DNA of 40,065 nucleotides from Clostridiaceae bacterium. Its GTDB lineage: Bacteria > Bacillota > Clostridia > Acetivibrionales > Acetivibrionaceae. Location of the stretch: positions 1 through 40,065 of the forward strand of contig JAAYPF010000042.1 of assembly GCA_012519925.1 (NCBI GenBank). Direction: 5' to 3'. The translations under genes and the position numbers were made by a program. This document shows, piece by piece, positions 24,503 through 33,635 of this stretch (within the stretch, counting starts at the first letter, position 1; each line of letters begins with the position of its first letter). The notes beneath the pieces were generated by a model. The model saw only the letters and a program-made list of their open reading frames with translations, was not told the origin of the DNA and searched no databases.

Positions 24503-26020
24503 ATGTTTTCAAACAAGACAAAAAATATATTTTCGATTTCAATCTTTTTAATGTATATTACATTTATTTTATTTAACACTTTTTATTTTCTTCGCACTAA
24601 ACCCTTAAAACTATATTTTAGAGAACATCCTACAATATACTCTATATTTTTTATAATAGCAGCATCTATTTCCTGTGGAGTGATTATTTTTATTTGTAAA
24701 AAATTTCTATTTAAAATAAAGCTTGACAAACAATTACCTGTTCTACTGCTGCTACTTATTGTTACAGCGACCCCGAGATTAATTTGGATTGCTTGTATAA
24801 AAGTAACTCCACTTAGCGACTTCAACACATATCATATAATTGCTACAGCCCTTGCAAAAGGTGAATTTACTGGAGGGAGTTATATTGCCTTATTCCCACA
24901 TTATATAGGTTATCCTGTTTTATTAGCACCCTTTTATATGCTATTTGGGTCATCTCCCGATGTTGCGACTCTTTTAAATGTATTTTTAAGCTGTGGAATT
25001 TCCCTTCTCATTTATTGCATAGGATCTAATATTTTTGATAAAAGATACGGCCTTCTTAGTGCACTTATTTGGGCACTTTGGCCTTCTCAGATTTTTTATA
25101 CCGCTTTAGTATCTACTGAGATCCTATTTACATTTTTAATGCTTTTGTGTATATATTTGTTTACAAGGATCTTAAATGGTAGAAACAGTGTTTTTTTGAA
25201 TTTAATAAAGTTTATCTTTTTAGGCGTTGTGTGTTGTCTTACTAATACAATTCGACCACTTGGATTAATAGTCTTAATTGCTATATGTTTATATTACTTC
25301 ATATTTATAATAGAAAAAACAGAAATTAAAGGTAGTGCTTTTATTAGTAAAACTATTTTTTTGTCTTCTCTTTTGGTCGCTTACTTTATAACTTCAACTA
25401 TTGTAAGCATAGCCACTTCAAAGGTTGTGGGTAGAGAAATCGCGAAATATCCTTTCGGTTTTAATATATATGTAGGTTCAAATTATGCAAGTAATGGTTC
25501 GTGGAATGCCGAAGATGCAAATACACTTACTGAAATTCAAAAAACTCCTGGAATAACCCCTCAAGAAATTCATAATGAGCTTTTACGTCTTTCATGGAAT
25601 AGAATAACAAGCAGATCGTTTTCAGGTAATATAAACTTTATTTACAACAAACATTCGATGATTTGGCCTGTTGACTATGAAAGCATATTATATATTAAAT
25701 CAGGGCTTATTCAAGAAGATATAAAGTTTGACTTCTATAAATTTGAAAGTCTTCTTGTAAAGATGTCTAATTTCTACTATCACACTATACTATTACTTTG
25801 TGTTTTTGGTGGAATTATACTTGTGCTAAAGAAAAATCAAGGATTACCTTTGTTTCTTGTGATAATAATCCTAGGTATAATCTTTCTTCATATGATAGTG
25901 GAAGTTGCAGGCAGATACCATTTTCCTGCAATTTCGATTTTCTCTATGCTGGCCAGCTACGGGATTTGTTCTTTTAGCGATTATCAGAAAACAGATATGG
26001 TGCTTTCAAAGAATAAATAA
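24503..26020 (+). CDS. GT39-type membrane glycosyltransferase
   Basis: A polytopic membrane protein (505 residues, roughly ten or more hydrophobic segments) of the ArnT/PMT type, which moves sugars from a polyprenyl-phosphate carrier to an acceptor outside the membrane. The first extracytoplasmic loop carries TPLSDFNTYHIIATAL, whose acidic residue after the first helices is the family catalytic position, followed by YPVLLAPFYMLFG, ALWPSQIFYTALVSTE and a C-terminal GRYHFPAISIFSMLASYG. AAAGGAG precedes the ATG. It diverges from motAB and stands alone. Acceptor and sugar are unknown. A family 1 repeat lies about 130 bases downstream. Confidence 0.82.
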   Translation: MFSNKTKNIFSISIFLMYITFILFNTFYFLRTKPLKLYFREHPTIYSIFFIIAASISCGVIIFICKKFLFKIKLDKQLPVLLLLLIVTATPRLIWIACIKVTPLSDFNTYHIIATALAKGEFTGGSYIALFPHYIGYPVLLAPFYMLFGSSPDVATLLNVFLSCGISLLIYCIGSNIFDKRYGLLSALIWALWPSQIFYTALVSTEILFTFLMLLCIYLFTRILNGRNSVFLNLIKFIFLGVVCCLTNTIRPLGLIVLIAICLYYFIFIIEKTEIKGSAFISKTIFLSSLLVAYFITSTIVSIATSKVVGREIAKYPFGFNIYVGSNYASNGSWNAEDANTLTEIQKTPGITPQEIHNELLRLSWNRITSRSFSGNINFIYNKHSMIWPVDYESILYIKSGLIQEDIKFDFYKFESLLVKMSNFYYHTILLLCVFGGIILVLKKNQGLPLFLVIIILGIIFLHMIVEVAGRYHFPAISIFSMLASYGICSFSDYQKTDMVLSKNK

Positions 26021-26151
26021 ATTGGTATTTGGGCAAAAATTGGCTGGGCAAATTGGGCTGATTAGATAGCAAGCAATATGAGGCAACTATAATTCTTAAC
26101 CTAAACTTAAAGGGGCTAATATACCGTTTAAACCAATGTACCTTCTTAAGA

Positions 26152-26215
26152 AATAAAAAACTCCGGGGCATCGATTTCATCCGTTTTTGCCTCTTTTACT
26201 TCGTTCGAAAGAAGC
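26152..26215 (-). repeat. family 1 repeat, copy B
   Basis: Shares the 33-base block (26183-26215) exactly with 202-234 and a 17-base block at 26153-26169 with 173-189, while the 13 bases between (26170-26182) differ. On the minus strand it lies just beyond the tRNA-Arg terminator; on the plus strand it lies beyond the GT39 gene. The stem GCTTC/GAGGC and AAAAAC/GTTTTT pairs are kept. Confidence 0.75.
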
Positions 26216-26222
26216 GTAAATG

Positions 26223-26258
26223 AAAAGGCTCTTAGAATAAATATTCCAAGAGCCTTTT
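26223..26258. terminator. terminator of tRNA-Arg (bidirectional)
   Basis: Perfect 11-bp stem (26223-26233 with 26248-26258), loop of 14 bases, flanked by A4 and T4. On the minus strand the stem begins at the last base of the tRNA CCA end. Confidence 0.85.
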
Positions 26259-26334
26259 GGCGCGCCCAAGAGGAGTCGAACCCCTAACCTTCTGATCCGT
26301 AGTCAGACACTCTATCCAATTGAGCTATAGGCGC
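26258..26334 (-). tRNA. tRNA-Arg (anticodon ACG)
   Basis: On the minus strand a full cloverleaf: acceptor GCGCCTA/TGGGCGC, D arm with GCTCAATTGGATAGAGT, anticodon stem TCTGA/TCAGA around loop CTACGGA (anticodon ACG, reads CGU/CGC/CGA after wobble deamination), and T arm GGGGTTCGACTCCTC. The discriminator is G and the 3' CCA is encoded (26260-26258). Confidence 0.96.
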
Positions 26335-26513
26335 ATCCAAAAATCGAACATATACTATAATAATATATATTTATAAAAAAATCAACCACATTATTTTCTT
26401 TTTTTAGAATACTTCACCACAGATATTGAAGTATAATATATAGTAACAGTGAAATAAATTGTTTAAAATTTAGAATAACCTCCAAGAATACAATAAATGA
26501 GGTTTATTATTCC

Positions 26514-26542
26514 TGCAATTTGTTAAAGTTATATGATATAAT
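26514..26542 (+). promoter_or_regulatory. extended -10 promoter of dnaD-dnaC
   Basis: TGATATAAT (26534-26542) is a perfect extended -10. A weak -35 TGCAAT lies 17 bases before it. The start would fall about 55 bases before the dnaD ATG. The rest of 26335-26602 shows nothing else. Confidence 0.65.
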
Positions 26543-26602
26543 AAAATCGCTTTTGATTATTTAAAGGTAGTTTTCCAAACTACATATAGAGGGAGCGTAG
26601 CT

Positions 26603-27583
26603 ATGTTATTTGAATCATATAAGACAATCCTTTACTCTGACACTTTAATTCCCGACATTTTTATCACTGAGTACATGCCCTTGATGAATGCAGAAAGTTT
26701 GAAGGTTTACGTTTATTGCCTATTTTTGAGTAAGTATGGCAAAAACGCCACAGTAGAGGAGTTTGCAAAAAGCTTAGGTATGAATGTAGATGTAGTTAAG
26801 GAATGTATTTCAAACCTTGAAAATTTAGGAGTACTTACATGGAAGTTAGACGGCATTGTTCTCCATGATTTAAAGGAAAAAGAAATAAAAAAGATGTACA
26901 GACTCAAAACTACTTCTTCACCTGAGGAAGCCGTTAATAATTTTGAAACCAACAAAAAACGTAATGAAATTTTATATACAATAAATAATGCTTTTTTTCA
27001 GGGAGTAATGTCTCCTTCATGGTACACTGATATTGACGCTTGGTTTGATAGGTATAAATTTGACGAAGATGTAATGCTTGCCCTATTTCAGTACTGCTTT
27101 GATCAAAAGGGTCTTGTAAAACCGTACATAGAAAAAGTTGCCGAAAACTGGAAAAGCAGAAATATACGTAATTCTTTCGATCTTGATAATTACTCAATTG
27201 AGCAAAAAAAGTTTAAAGATGTTCGTGCAACAATAGTAAAGAAATTGAAGCTCGGAAGAAATTTGACAGAATACGAAGATGCCTATGTGGAGAAGTGGGT
27301 TATGGACTATAAGTACAATTTTGAAATAATAGAAATTGCACTTAGAAAGACAACCGCAAAATCAAACCCTAACTTCAATTACATAAACAGTATTATTACC
27401 GATTGGTATAATCATGGTTTACAGACTAAAGAAGAAATATTGGTTTATGATGCAAAGAGAAAGAAAACCTCCGCTAAATCTCAAGTAGCAGCTAATAATG
27501 CATCCGCTGCTCCACAGCAGGGTAATTTTGAACAAAGAAAATATGAAGAGGGCTATCTAAACAGCTTATACGAAAATGCTTAA
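26603..27583 (+). CDS. DnaD-domain replication initiation protein
   Basis: Primosome protein related to Bacillus DnaD/DnaB, which remodels origin DNA and helps load the replicative helicase. The 326 residues have an N-terminal winged helix (about 20-95: SLKVYVYCLFLSKYG ... NLENLGVLTW) and DnaD/DnaB_II-type domains. The last of these ends in NPNFNYINSIITDWYNHGLQTKEEI, the family YxxxIxxxWxxxGxxT pattern. A basic, Ala/Gln-rich tail follows. AGAGGGAG precedes the ATG. It is directly followed by a DnaC/DnaI-type loader gene, which supports the role. Whether it is DnaD or the DnaB equivalent is open. Confidence 0.87.
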   Translation: MLFESYKTILYSDTLIPDIFITEYMPLMNAESLKVYVYCLFLSKYGKNATVEEFAKSLGMNVDVVKECISNLENLGVLTWKLDGIVLHDLKEKEIKKMYRLKTTSSPEEAVNNFETNKKRNEILYTINNAFFQGVMSPSWYTDIDAWFDRYKFDEDVMLALFQYCFDQKGLVKPYIEKVAENWKSRNIRNSFDLDNYSIEQKKFKDVRATIVKKLKLGRNLTEYEDAYVEKWVMDYKYNFEIIEIALRKTTAKSNPNFNYINSIITDWYNHGLQTKEEILVYDAKRKKTSAKSQVAANNASAAPQQGNFEQRKYEEGYLNSLYENA

Positions 27584-27605
27584 GGCAATGTTATCTGGAG
27601 GCTTT

Positions 27606-28628
27606 ATGTACAGGAATATACATATTATAATTCAAAACGAATATGATAAAAGACAAAAAGAAATCTTCGACGAACTGATGTATAGAAAAAACGAAGTATA
27701 TTCGAAGATACCTAAAATTGAAGAAATTGATAATGAGATTCAATTTACAGGTATCAAGTATACAAAGATGATTTTACAGGATGCAAATATTGCCGACTCT
27801 TTAATTAAGGAGCTTCATACCAAACTTGAAAGGCTAAAGAGTGAAAAAACCTTGCTCCTTAATGAATTCTCCTATCCTTCTGATTATCTTGAGCCTAGGT
27901 ATAACTGTTCTTTATGTAAAGATACTGGATACATAAGCAGTAATGTGCAAACTGAAAAATGCTCTTGCTATAAGCAAAAATACATAAATAGTCTTTATAA
28001 CCAGTCAAACTTAAAACTTGCCATGTATGAGAATTTTACAATGTTTGATGAAAGCTACTATCCTGATATTGTTGATGAAGCAAAGTACGGGATAAGAATA
28101 TCTCCAAGGCGTAATATTCTTAATATAAAGAAAAGAGCTTATGAATTTATAGATAATATTGCTTCTGTAGATAATAAGAACTTGTTTTTTTGTGGTCCTA
28201 CAGGCGTAGGAAAAACTTTCATGATAAATTGTATTGCGGCAGAGTTATTAAATAGAAGTAGAACGGTTTTGTATCAGACGTCATCCTCTTTGTTTAACAC
28301 CATAAACGAACATAAAATTAAGAGTTTTAGAGAAACTGAATATGAAGACTCCACCTATAACAATATATTTGATGTTGAAGTATTGATCATTGACGATCTT
28401 GGTACTGAGTCACCTTCCGCTGCAAGGTATGCCGAGCTTTTAAACATATTAAACTCAAGGCATGACAAAAATCTCCAGCGTCCCTGTAAAACTATAATTG
28501 CATCAAATATGGGTGTTGGCGAACTCCATGAATACTACGATGAGAGAGTAGCCTCAAGAATAATAGGAAGTTTTGACCTCTTTAAATTTGCTGGTGAAGA
28601 TATACGCGTGCTAAAAAAGAATATGTAA
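27606..28628 (+). CDS. DnaC/DnaI-type helicase loader ATPase
   Basis: AAA+ ATPase that loads the replicative helicase. I start it at ATG 27606 (340 residues), which has GGAGG at 27597-27601; the in-frame ATG at 27576 has no ribosome site. A zinc-binding region (CSLCKDTGY ... CSC) precedes the ATPase domain. That domain has Walker A GPTGVGKT, Walker B VLIIDDLGTE, sensor 1 (TIIASNMG) and an arginine-finger-like ERVASRI. It follows dnaD with 22 bases between. Its stop is only 11 bases from the stop of the convergent CPBP gene, with no terminator between. Confidence 0.9.
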   Translation: MYRNIHIIIQNEYDKRQKEIFDELMYRKNEVYSKIPKIEEIDNEIQFTGIKYTKMILQDANIADSLIKELHTKLERLKSEKTLLLNEFSYPSDYLEPRYNCSLCKDTGYISSNVQTEKCSCYKQKYINSLYNQSNLKLAMYENFTMFDESYYPDIVDEAKYGIRISPRRNILNIKKRAYEFIDNIASVDNKNLFFCGPTGVGKTFMINCIAAELLNRSRTVLYQTSSSLFNTINEHKIKSFRETEYEDSTYNNIFDVEVLIIDDLGTESPSAARYAELLNILNSRHDKNLQRPCKTIIASNMGVGELHEYYDERVASRIIGSFDLFKFAGEDIRVLKKNM

Positions 28629-28639
28629 GGGAAGTTCTT

Positions 28640-29716
28640 TTATATACCTATAGACCTTAATATCTGTTCAGCGATAGGCTGACTAATTATGTTTCCCATT
28701 CTCAATATATCAATTACATATATAAACATAATTAAAACAATTCCAGGCACAAATGAAATAAAGTGTAATAACGCAGTAGGCTTTTCTTCCCTTTGTACAA
28801 CTACTTGTTTTTTACTGTTGTGTTTAGCAAAAAAACGAAGAAGAAAATATAGCCATATAGCTGAGAAACAAAACATTATACCATATATAACAATAACGCC
28901 TATAATCTCTATTTGGCTCATTTGAGCAAAAGTTGCAAATATATCTCCATTTTGTACATTCTCAGCACCTTTTATATCACTTTCTTTCAAAAATTCAGTA
29001 GCTTTTAGTGAGACAAAAGTTAAACAAACTGCTATAGAGTTGTTTGCAAAATGTGCAAATATACTGCTGAACAATGAATTGCTCTTATAAGTCAAATAAC
29101 CCAGCAAAGCTCCTAAAATAAACGTTCCTAAAAACCTCTGAAAGTCCATATGCATAATCCCAAACAAAAAAGCTGTGATAAATATCGACTTGACCGCACC
29201 AAACTTTTCAAAACCTCTTTGAATGACACCTCTAAAAAGAACTTCTTCGCAAATTCCCGCCGAAACACCTATAACAAATATCCCCACTAAAAGACCCCAT
29301 GATTCAGTAGATATAGGTGCTTGAAAAATTTCGTACCTTCCAAATATTTGCTTAATAATCCAAAAATTCAATAAGTTTAAAACTCCTATTACAGGAAGTG
29401 AAAATATCATAATACCAAAAATTAAAAGCAAATTCACAATTCCAGGATTATTAATTCTCATAACTTTTTTTACATCAAATTTGAAAAATAACAAAAATAA
29501 TACAGGTGGTAAAAGGATCAGACCAAACTCAGTTATCAATACGCCATAATTTACATTCCATGTTTGAGCACGTGTACCTAAATACAAAAAAATAATTACA
29601 ACAAAGGAAAAAAGCATTCCAACCTGCCATACAGAAGGCTTCCTAAAATCATCTTTTTTTATATCTTTATAAAATCCCACGCTATCAACATCTAAATTTT
29701 CATTTTCTTCCACCAT
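28640..29716 (-). CDS. CPBP family intramembrane metalloprotease
   Basis: Polytopic membrane protein with the CPBP (Abi, CAAX-protease-like) core. The first motif is EEVLFRGVIQRGF, the second is the FGIMHM His, and the third is SIFAHFANNS. I start at ATG 29716, with GGGGGG 5 bases upstream (358 residues); a longer in-frame start at 29761 would overlap the upstream terminator region. About eight hydrophobic segments are visible, with a charged N-terminal cytosolic tail. Substrates of such proteins are mostly unknown; in Gram-positives some process peptides or act in self-immunity. No bacteriocin genes are adjacent. Confidence 0.87.
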   Translation of the reverse strand: MVEENENLDVDSVGFYKDIKKDDFRKPSVWQVGMLFSFVVIIFLYLGTRAQTWNVNYGVLITEFGLILLPPVLFLLFFKFDVKKVMRINNPGIVNLLLIFGIMIFSLPVIGVLNLLNFWIIKQIFGRYEIFQAPISTESWGLLVGIFVIGVSAGICEEVLFRGVIQRGFEKFGAVKSIFITAFLFGIMHMDFQRFLGTFILGALLGYLTYKSNSLFSSIFAHFANNSIAVCLTFVSLKATEFLKESDIKGAENVQNGDIFATFAQMSQIEIIGVIVIYGIMFCFSAIWLYFLLRFFAKHNSKKQVVVQREEKPTALLHFISFVPGIVLIMFIYVIDILRMGNIISQPIAEQILRSIGI

Positions 29717-29994
29717 ATAACCCCCCATTTTTAAGGTATAAATACATAAATATTTAAACAAAACAGGGGCATAAAGCCCCTCATCTCTTATTATAATAGA
29801 TTTGCACCAATTATAGAAGAGTTTATTCCAAAATTATTATAAGCTGTGAAATAGCTAACTTCCATAACCAGTAAAAATCCTTCTATTGCTATAATTCCCT
29901 AAGCAGTATTTTTTACTTAGAAGCATTCCTATGAAGTCGATCAATCTATATCTCAATAATGCTCTTTCAAAGACGAAAAAATCAGCTTTTAATT
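29717..29994. other. intergenic region downstream of ypeB
   Basis: Contains the terminator at 29765-29781 and an A/T-rich stretch (29790-29990) in which I see no gene or known RNA. Confidence 0.5.
29765..29781 (-). terminator. terminator of sleB-ypeB
   Basis: AGGGGC/GCCCCT stem (29765-29770 with 29776-29781) with a 5-base loop; on the minus strand followed by GTTTTGTTT. It is about 210 bases after the ypeB stop. Confidence 0.65.
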
Positions 29995-31386
29995 CTACAT
30001 TGTAAGTATACCGTTAGGAGTATCAATAATCATAAGAATTTTTTCTTCTTTGCCTGTTTCTGCATTGATATATACCAAGAAATCTCTGTCATTTAATTTC
30101 CCTTTAAACTCATAAGTAAATATCTCTGTTTTATAATCGGTAGGTATTATTGCAAGCCCTGAACTTAAAATCTCCATCTTTGAGGTTATTAATGAACGAG
30201 CCTCCTCCATTGTCATTTTAGGAGCGGGAATATCCCTATCACTATGGGATGAAATATATCCCTTACTTTCAAACCCAACCACTTCACCGTTATCTAGTGC
30301 AACCTTAACCTTTATCAAATCAGGATATACTATTACATTGTTTTGACTATATGCATAGTTTATTACAGCTGTATTATCTTCTTTAAGATAATAAGTATCT
30401 GCCATATCTTTAAAACCATGCTCTTCTAAAAACTTTGTTGCGAATTCCTTCGCTTGATCCATATTCAATTTTTCCTCAGGAACGGGTCTGTTATAGAGTG
30501 CCCACAAAACATGTCCTCCCTTTTGCGTAACATCAATTTTGGCATCTTGTTCCTTTGGAACATTCTTAAAGGTAACATTAAAACTATAGGTTTTGATTTG
30601 GCTGGTGTCATCTTTACCTATATCGGTCACAGCTTCAACTTTATCTTTCCCAAAGAAATTTATAACAATTTCTTTTGCCTTCTCAGAACTAATATTATCT
30701 CCTGTAAGTCCTTTAGGTTCAGTAGAAGTCATATGATCGGAAAAGGGACCATCATAAATAAGTGTGGGATAATCCTGAAAAGTCTTCTCAATATTTTCAA
30801 ATTGCTCTTTAGGCATTTCTGAAGATGCCTTTTGAAATAATTTAGTTCCCTTATTTGCAAGTTCACCCCATTTTATTCTTCCCGTTGCAAGTTGGTTTTG
30901 AAGATCGTTTAAGCTTTGTTCAAGTGAAACTGAATATCCATGAAGGTTTTCAATGAGCTTGTATTGTTCATCAGTAAGCTTCTTTCCATCCATACTCTGA
31001 TTGTTAATGGAGTAGGCAAGATCCCCAACCTGTGTAAGAAATTTTGATGTGTTTGCAAGAACTTGCTGTGATACAGGCAACTGACCTAGGTTTGTCTGTG
31101 CCAAATTTGCCTGTCTCCATGCTTCCTGCAATGTTGCAGCAGTCTTAGACGGTGTAGAACTTATTAACGATTTAATTAGTAAGACCTCAACATTATTTAC
31201 ATACCCCGTCATATCGTAAAAGGCACGATTATATTGGTTATCTAGTTCTTGCCTCAAATTAGCCGCATGCTTATACTGATATATTCCCCACATTGCTACT
31301 GCTGCTATTACTACAACTACGATACTGTACATCTTTCTATCCGATAAGCGTCTCTTAAAATCCTGTAATTTTTCTCTTATACTCAT
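29995..31386 (-). CDS. ypeB: spore germination protein YpeB
   Basis: Partner of the cortex-lytic enzyme SleB in spores: each protein needs the other for stability, and YpeB restrains SleB until germination. The 463 residues have an N-terminal membrane anchor (about 20-38, SIVVVVIAAVAMWGIYQY), a helical YpeB region rich in Gln/Asn, and C-terminal PepSY-type repeats (EKAKEIVINFFG, DQAKEFATKFLEEHG, EEARSLI). Fourteen bases separate it from sleB. Expression in the forespore is known for the family; I could not place a sigma-G promoter with confidence. Confidence 0.94.
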   Translation of the reverse strand: MSIREKLQDFKRRLSDRKMYSIVVVVIAAVAMWGIYQYKHAANLRQELDNQYNRAFYDMTGYVNNVEVLLIKSLISSTPSKTAATLQEAWRQANLAQTNLGQLPVSQQVLANTSKFLTQVGDLAYSINNQSMDGKKLTDEQYKLIENLHGYSVSLEQSLNDLQNQLATGRIKWGELANKGTKLFQKASSEMPKEQFENIEKTFQDYPTLIYDGPFSDHMTSTEPKGLTGDNISSEKAKEIVINFFGKDKVEAVTDIGKDDTSQIKTYSFNVTFKNVPKEQDAKIDVTQKGGHVLWALYNRPVPEEKLNMDQAKEFATKFLEEHGFKDMADTYYLKEDNTAVINYAYSQNNVIVYPDLIKVKVALDNGEVVGFESKGYISSHSDRDIPAPKMTMEEARSLITSKMEILSSGLAIIPTDYKTEIFTYEFKGKLNDRDFLVYINAETGKEEKILMIIDTPNGILTM

Positions 31387-31400
31387 AAGTTAAGCACCTC

Positions 31401-32096
31401 CTAAATGCCAAAATTATGTTTTCCTATCTTTTTTATAATTTTTCTAGACCATATCCATTTACTAGTTGCTGTCGCAGGGTTCCAGTAATACAAACATCCG
31501 TTAGTTGGGTCCCATCCATTCAAAGCATCTCTTGCAGCTTTTAACACTGTAGACTTTGGATCTATTGGAACAGTAATCTGTCCATCAGATACTGCTGTAA
31601 ACGCTCCAGGCTGATATATTACTCCAGCAATTGTCTTTGGAAATTTTGAGTCTCTAGTTCTGTTTAAAATTACTGCACCTACTGCAACCTGTCCTTCATA
31701 TGGTTCACCTCTAGCCTCTCCGTTTATTGCTCTAGCAAGCAGTTGTTCATCACTTACTCTGTTAGCTGCCGCCATTGCTGCCCCTGATTGAGCATAAGTT
31801 GTAAGTCCCATTGATTCCAATGTTTTCCTTTCTGTTATGCCGTTTACAGGTAATTTATAAACCTTCTGAAAATCCATTACAGCAAGATAAGTTTTTAGGT
31901 CATATTTTCCATTGACATTTCCATCATAATATCCCCAGTTTTTAAGCCTTTGTTGAACCTTCATAACATCTTCATTTTCCATTCCTGGCGTCAGTTTTTC
32001 AGCTATAGGAGTAATAAACACCTGTCCATCAAAAATCAGAGAAATCCCTATAGAAAAAACTATTACAAGCATTAAAATCACTTTTATAGTTTTCAA
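31401..32096 (-). CDS. sleB: spore cortex-lytic enzyme SleB
   Basis: Lytic transglycosylase that degrades cortex peptidoglycan (muramic-lactam-containing) during germination. The start is TTG at 32096, 8 bases after AAAGGAGG. An N-terminal hydrophobic signal/anchor (IKVILMLVIVFSIGISLIF) is followed by a peptidoglycan-binding domain (DVMKVQQRLKNWGYYDGNVNG) and a hydrolase_2/CwlJ-like catalytic domain. The likely catalytic Glu is in AINGEARGEP, and the domain includes AVILNRT and the YYWNPATATSKW end. The 231 residues suit the family. It is the first gene of sleB-ypeB. Confidence 0.95.
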   Translation of the reverse strand: MKTIKVILMLVIVFSIGISLIFDGQVFITPIAEKLTPGMENEDVMKVQQRLKNWGYYDGNVNGKYDLKTYLAVMDFQKVYKLPVNGITERKTLESMGLTTYAQSGAAMAAANRVSDEQLLARAINGEARGEPYEGQVAVGAVILNRTRDSKFPKTIAGVIYQPGAFTAVSDGQITVPIDPKSTVLKAARDALNGWDPTNGCLYYWNPATATSKWIWSRKIIKKIGKHNFGI

Positions 32097-32525
32097 AACA
32101 ATTTCCTCCTTTCACATTATTAAACCCTTAAAATTATTACTACTAAAGAATACTAGCTCCTATTTAGGCATTTTAAAGAATAAACTATACAATAATTGAG
32201 CCAAAAAGACCCTAAAACCGGATTTATTTTAATGCGATTGACCAGTTTTTTGAAATCACCTTTATAATAAAAGTTAAAGGTGCAAAACTATAAGTGTTGA
32301 GCTATTTTTTACTTGAAAATCACTTTTTTATTCTCTGTGTTTTTATATGAAAATATTCACTTAGTAAAAAATATTAGAAGGTTATAGATTCTAGAAAATC
32401 AAGAAGCATTTCGTTCAAAACAAAAGAATATACCTGTATTTATAAGTAACGCAAAACATTTTATGTATATAATTCACATCAATACCAAATACTAATAATT
32501 ATTATCAATATTTAAGAGGCAAAAG
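32097..32525. other. 429-bp divergent intergenic region sleB / glycosyltransferase
   Basis: A/T-rich. It carries the sleB ribosome site (AAAGGAGG) at its left end and a possible -10 TATAAT near 32468 upstream of the right-hand gene without a good -35. GTATA near 32190 on the minus strand fits a sigma-G -35, but no matching -10 follows. No coding sequence or known RNA seen. Confidence 0.5.
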
Positions 32526-33635
32526 ATGGATGTTTTATATTTATCAATATCAATGGGTGCTGGCCATTTGAGAGCCGCTGAGGCACTGAAAGAATACGTC
32601 GAACAGAGGTATCCTGACTCGAGGTCATTAGTAATTGATACCTTTAAATACATAAACCCAATAGTGCATAAGATCTTCGTCGACGGGTATCTTAATATAA
32701 TTAAAAGTATACCTTTCGCTTATGGTACCCTTTATAGAATGTCTGAACAGATGGATAATATAAATAAGTTAAGTAATACGTTAAGTAAATTTTTTTCATA
32801 TAAACTAATAAAAGTAATCGAGGATTTTAATCCATCAATAATTGTTTGTACTCATCCATTTCCTTTGCAAATTGTATCCTGTCTAAAAAGGGATGAAAAA
32901 ATCGACATACCATCAGTGGGTATTCTAACCGACTATGTAAACCATCCTTTTTGGTTTCATGACAATATCGAGGCCTATGTAGTGGCACATAACAGCATTA
33001 AAAGGGATATGGTTAAATGCGGCATTCCTGAGAATAGGGTATACTCCTACGGTATTCCGGTTTCAAAAGTATTTCTTAGGAAAACTTCAAGGGACAAGCT
33101 TTTAGAAAAGTTTGGTCTTGAAGATAAAGTTACCGTTTTAATTATGGGGGGAAGCCTTGGATTTGGCGATATAAAAGGGGTTTTCTTCTCTTTGCTTAGA
33201 AGTAGAAGGGATATACAAATAATAGTTGTAACGGGGAAAAACAAGAGATTGAGGCAACAGCTTCAAAGGTATGTTGTTCAGTATGATAAAAAAGTGCTGT
33301 TGATTGGTTATACTGATGAAATCTGTGATTTAATGGATATATCTGATTTGATTTTAACCAAACCGGGGGGGATGACAATATCTGAAGCACTTATAAAGGG
33401 ACTTCCGATATTTTTGATGACTCCAATACCTGGGCAGGAGGAGCGTAACTCGTCTTTTTTGACAAGTAATGGGGTGGCTGAAAAGATAGATAACGAAATG
33501 GATGTTCAGAGGGTTATTAATGAAGTGTTGGATAATCGTAATAAGCTTTTATATATGAAGGATAAGTCAAAAGAATTGTCTCTTCCCAATTCGGGGTACA
33601 AAATACTTCAACTTATGGAAGAACTTGTTATCTAA
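32526..33635 (+). CDS. UgtP/MGDG-synthase-type glycosyltransferase
   Basis: GT28-type GT-B glycosyltransferase of the monogalactosyldiacylglycerol synthase / processive diacylglycerol glucosyltransferase (UgtP) family. It probably adds hexose from a UDP-sugar to diacylglycerol at the membrane. The N-terminal MGDG-synthase domain begins LYLSISMGAGHLRAAEAL and includes THPFPLQIV and TDYVNHPFWF. The C-terminal domain has the GGSLGFG loop and the donor site KPGGMTISEAL, then IPGQEERNSSFL. The 369 residues are typical, with no signal peptide. AAGAGGC precedes the ATG. Neighbours give no further hint. Use in lipoteichoic-acid anchoring or glycolipid synthesis is inference. Confidence 0.88.
   Translation: MDVLYLSISMGAGHLRAAEALKEYVEQRYPDSRSLVIDTFKYINPIVHKIFVDGYLNIIKSIPFAYGTLYRMSEQMDNINKLSNTLSKFFSYKLIKVIEDFNPSIIVCTHPFPLQIVSCLKRDEKIDIPSVGILTDYVNHPFWFHDNIEAYVVAHNSIKRDMVKCGIPENRVYSYGIPVSKVFLRKTSRDKLLEKFGLEDKVTVLIMGGSLGFGDIKGVFFSLLRSRRDIQIIVVTGKNKRLRQQLQRYVVQYDKKVLLIGYTDEICDLMDISDLILTKPGGMTISEALIKGLPIFLMTPIPGQEERNSSFLTSNGVAEKIDNEMDVQRVINEVLDNRNKLLYMKDKSKELSLPNSGYKILQLMEELVI

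Noticed and set aside
32180-32200. Sigma-G promoter for sleB
   Set aside because: A GTATA -35 candidate exists, but no CATnnTA-like -10 follows at 17-18 bases.
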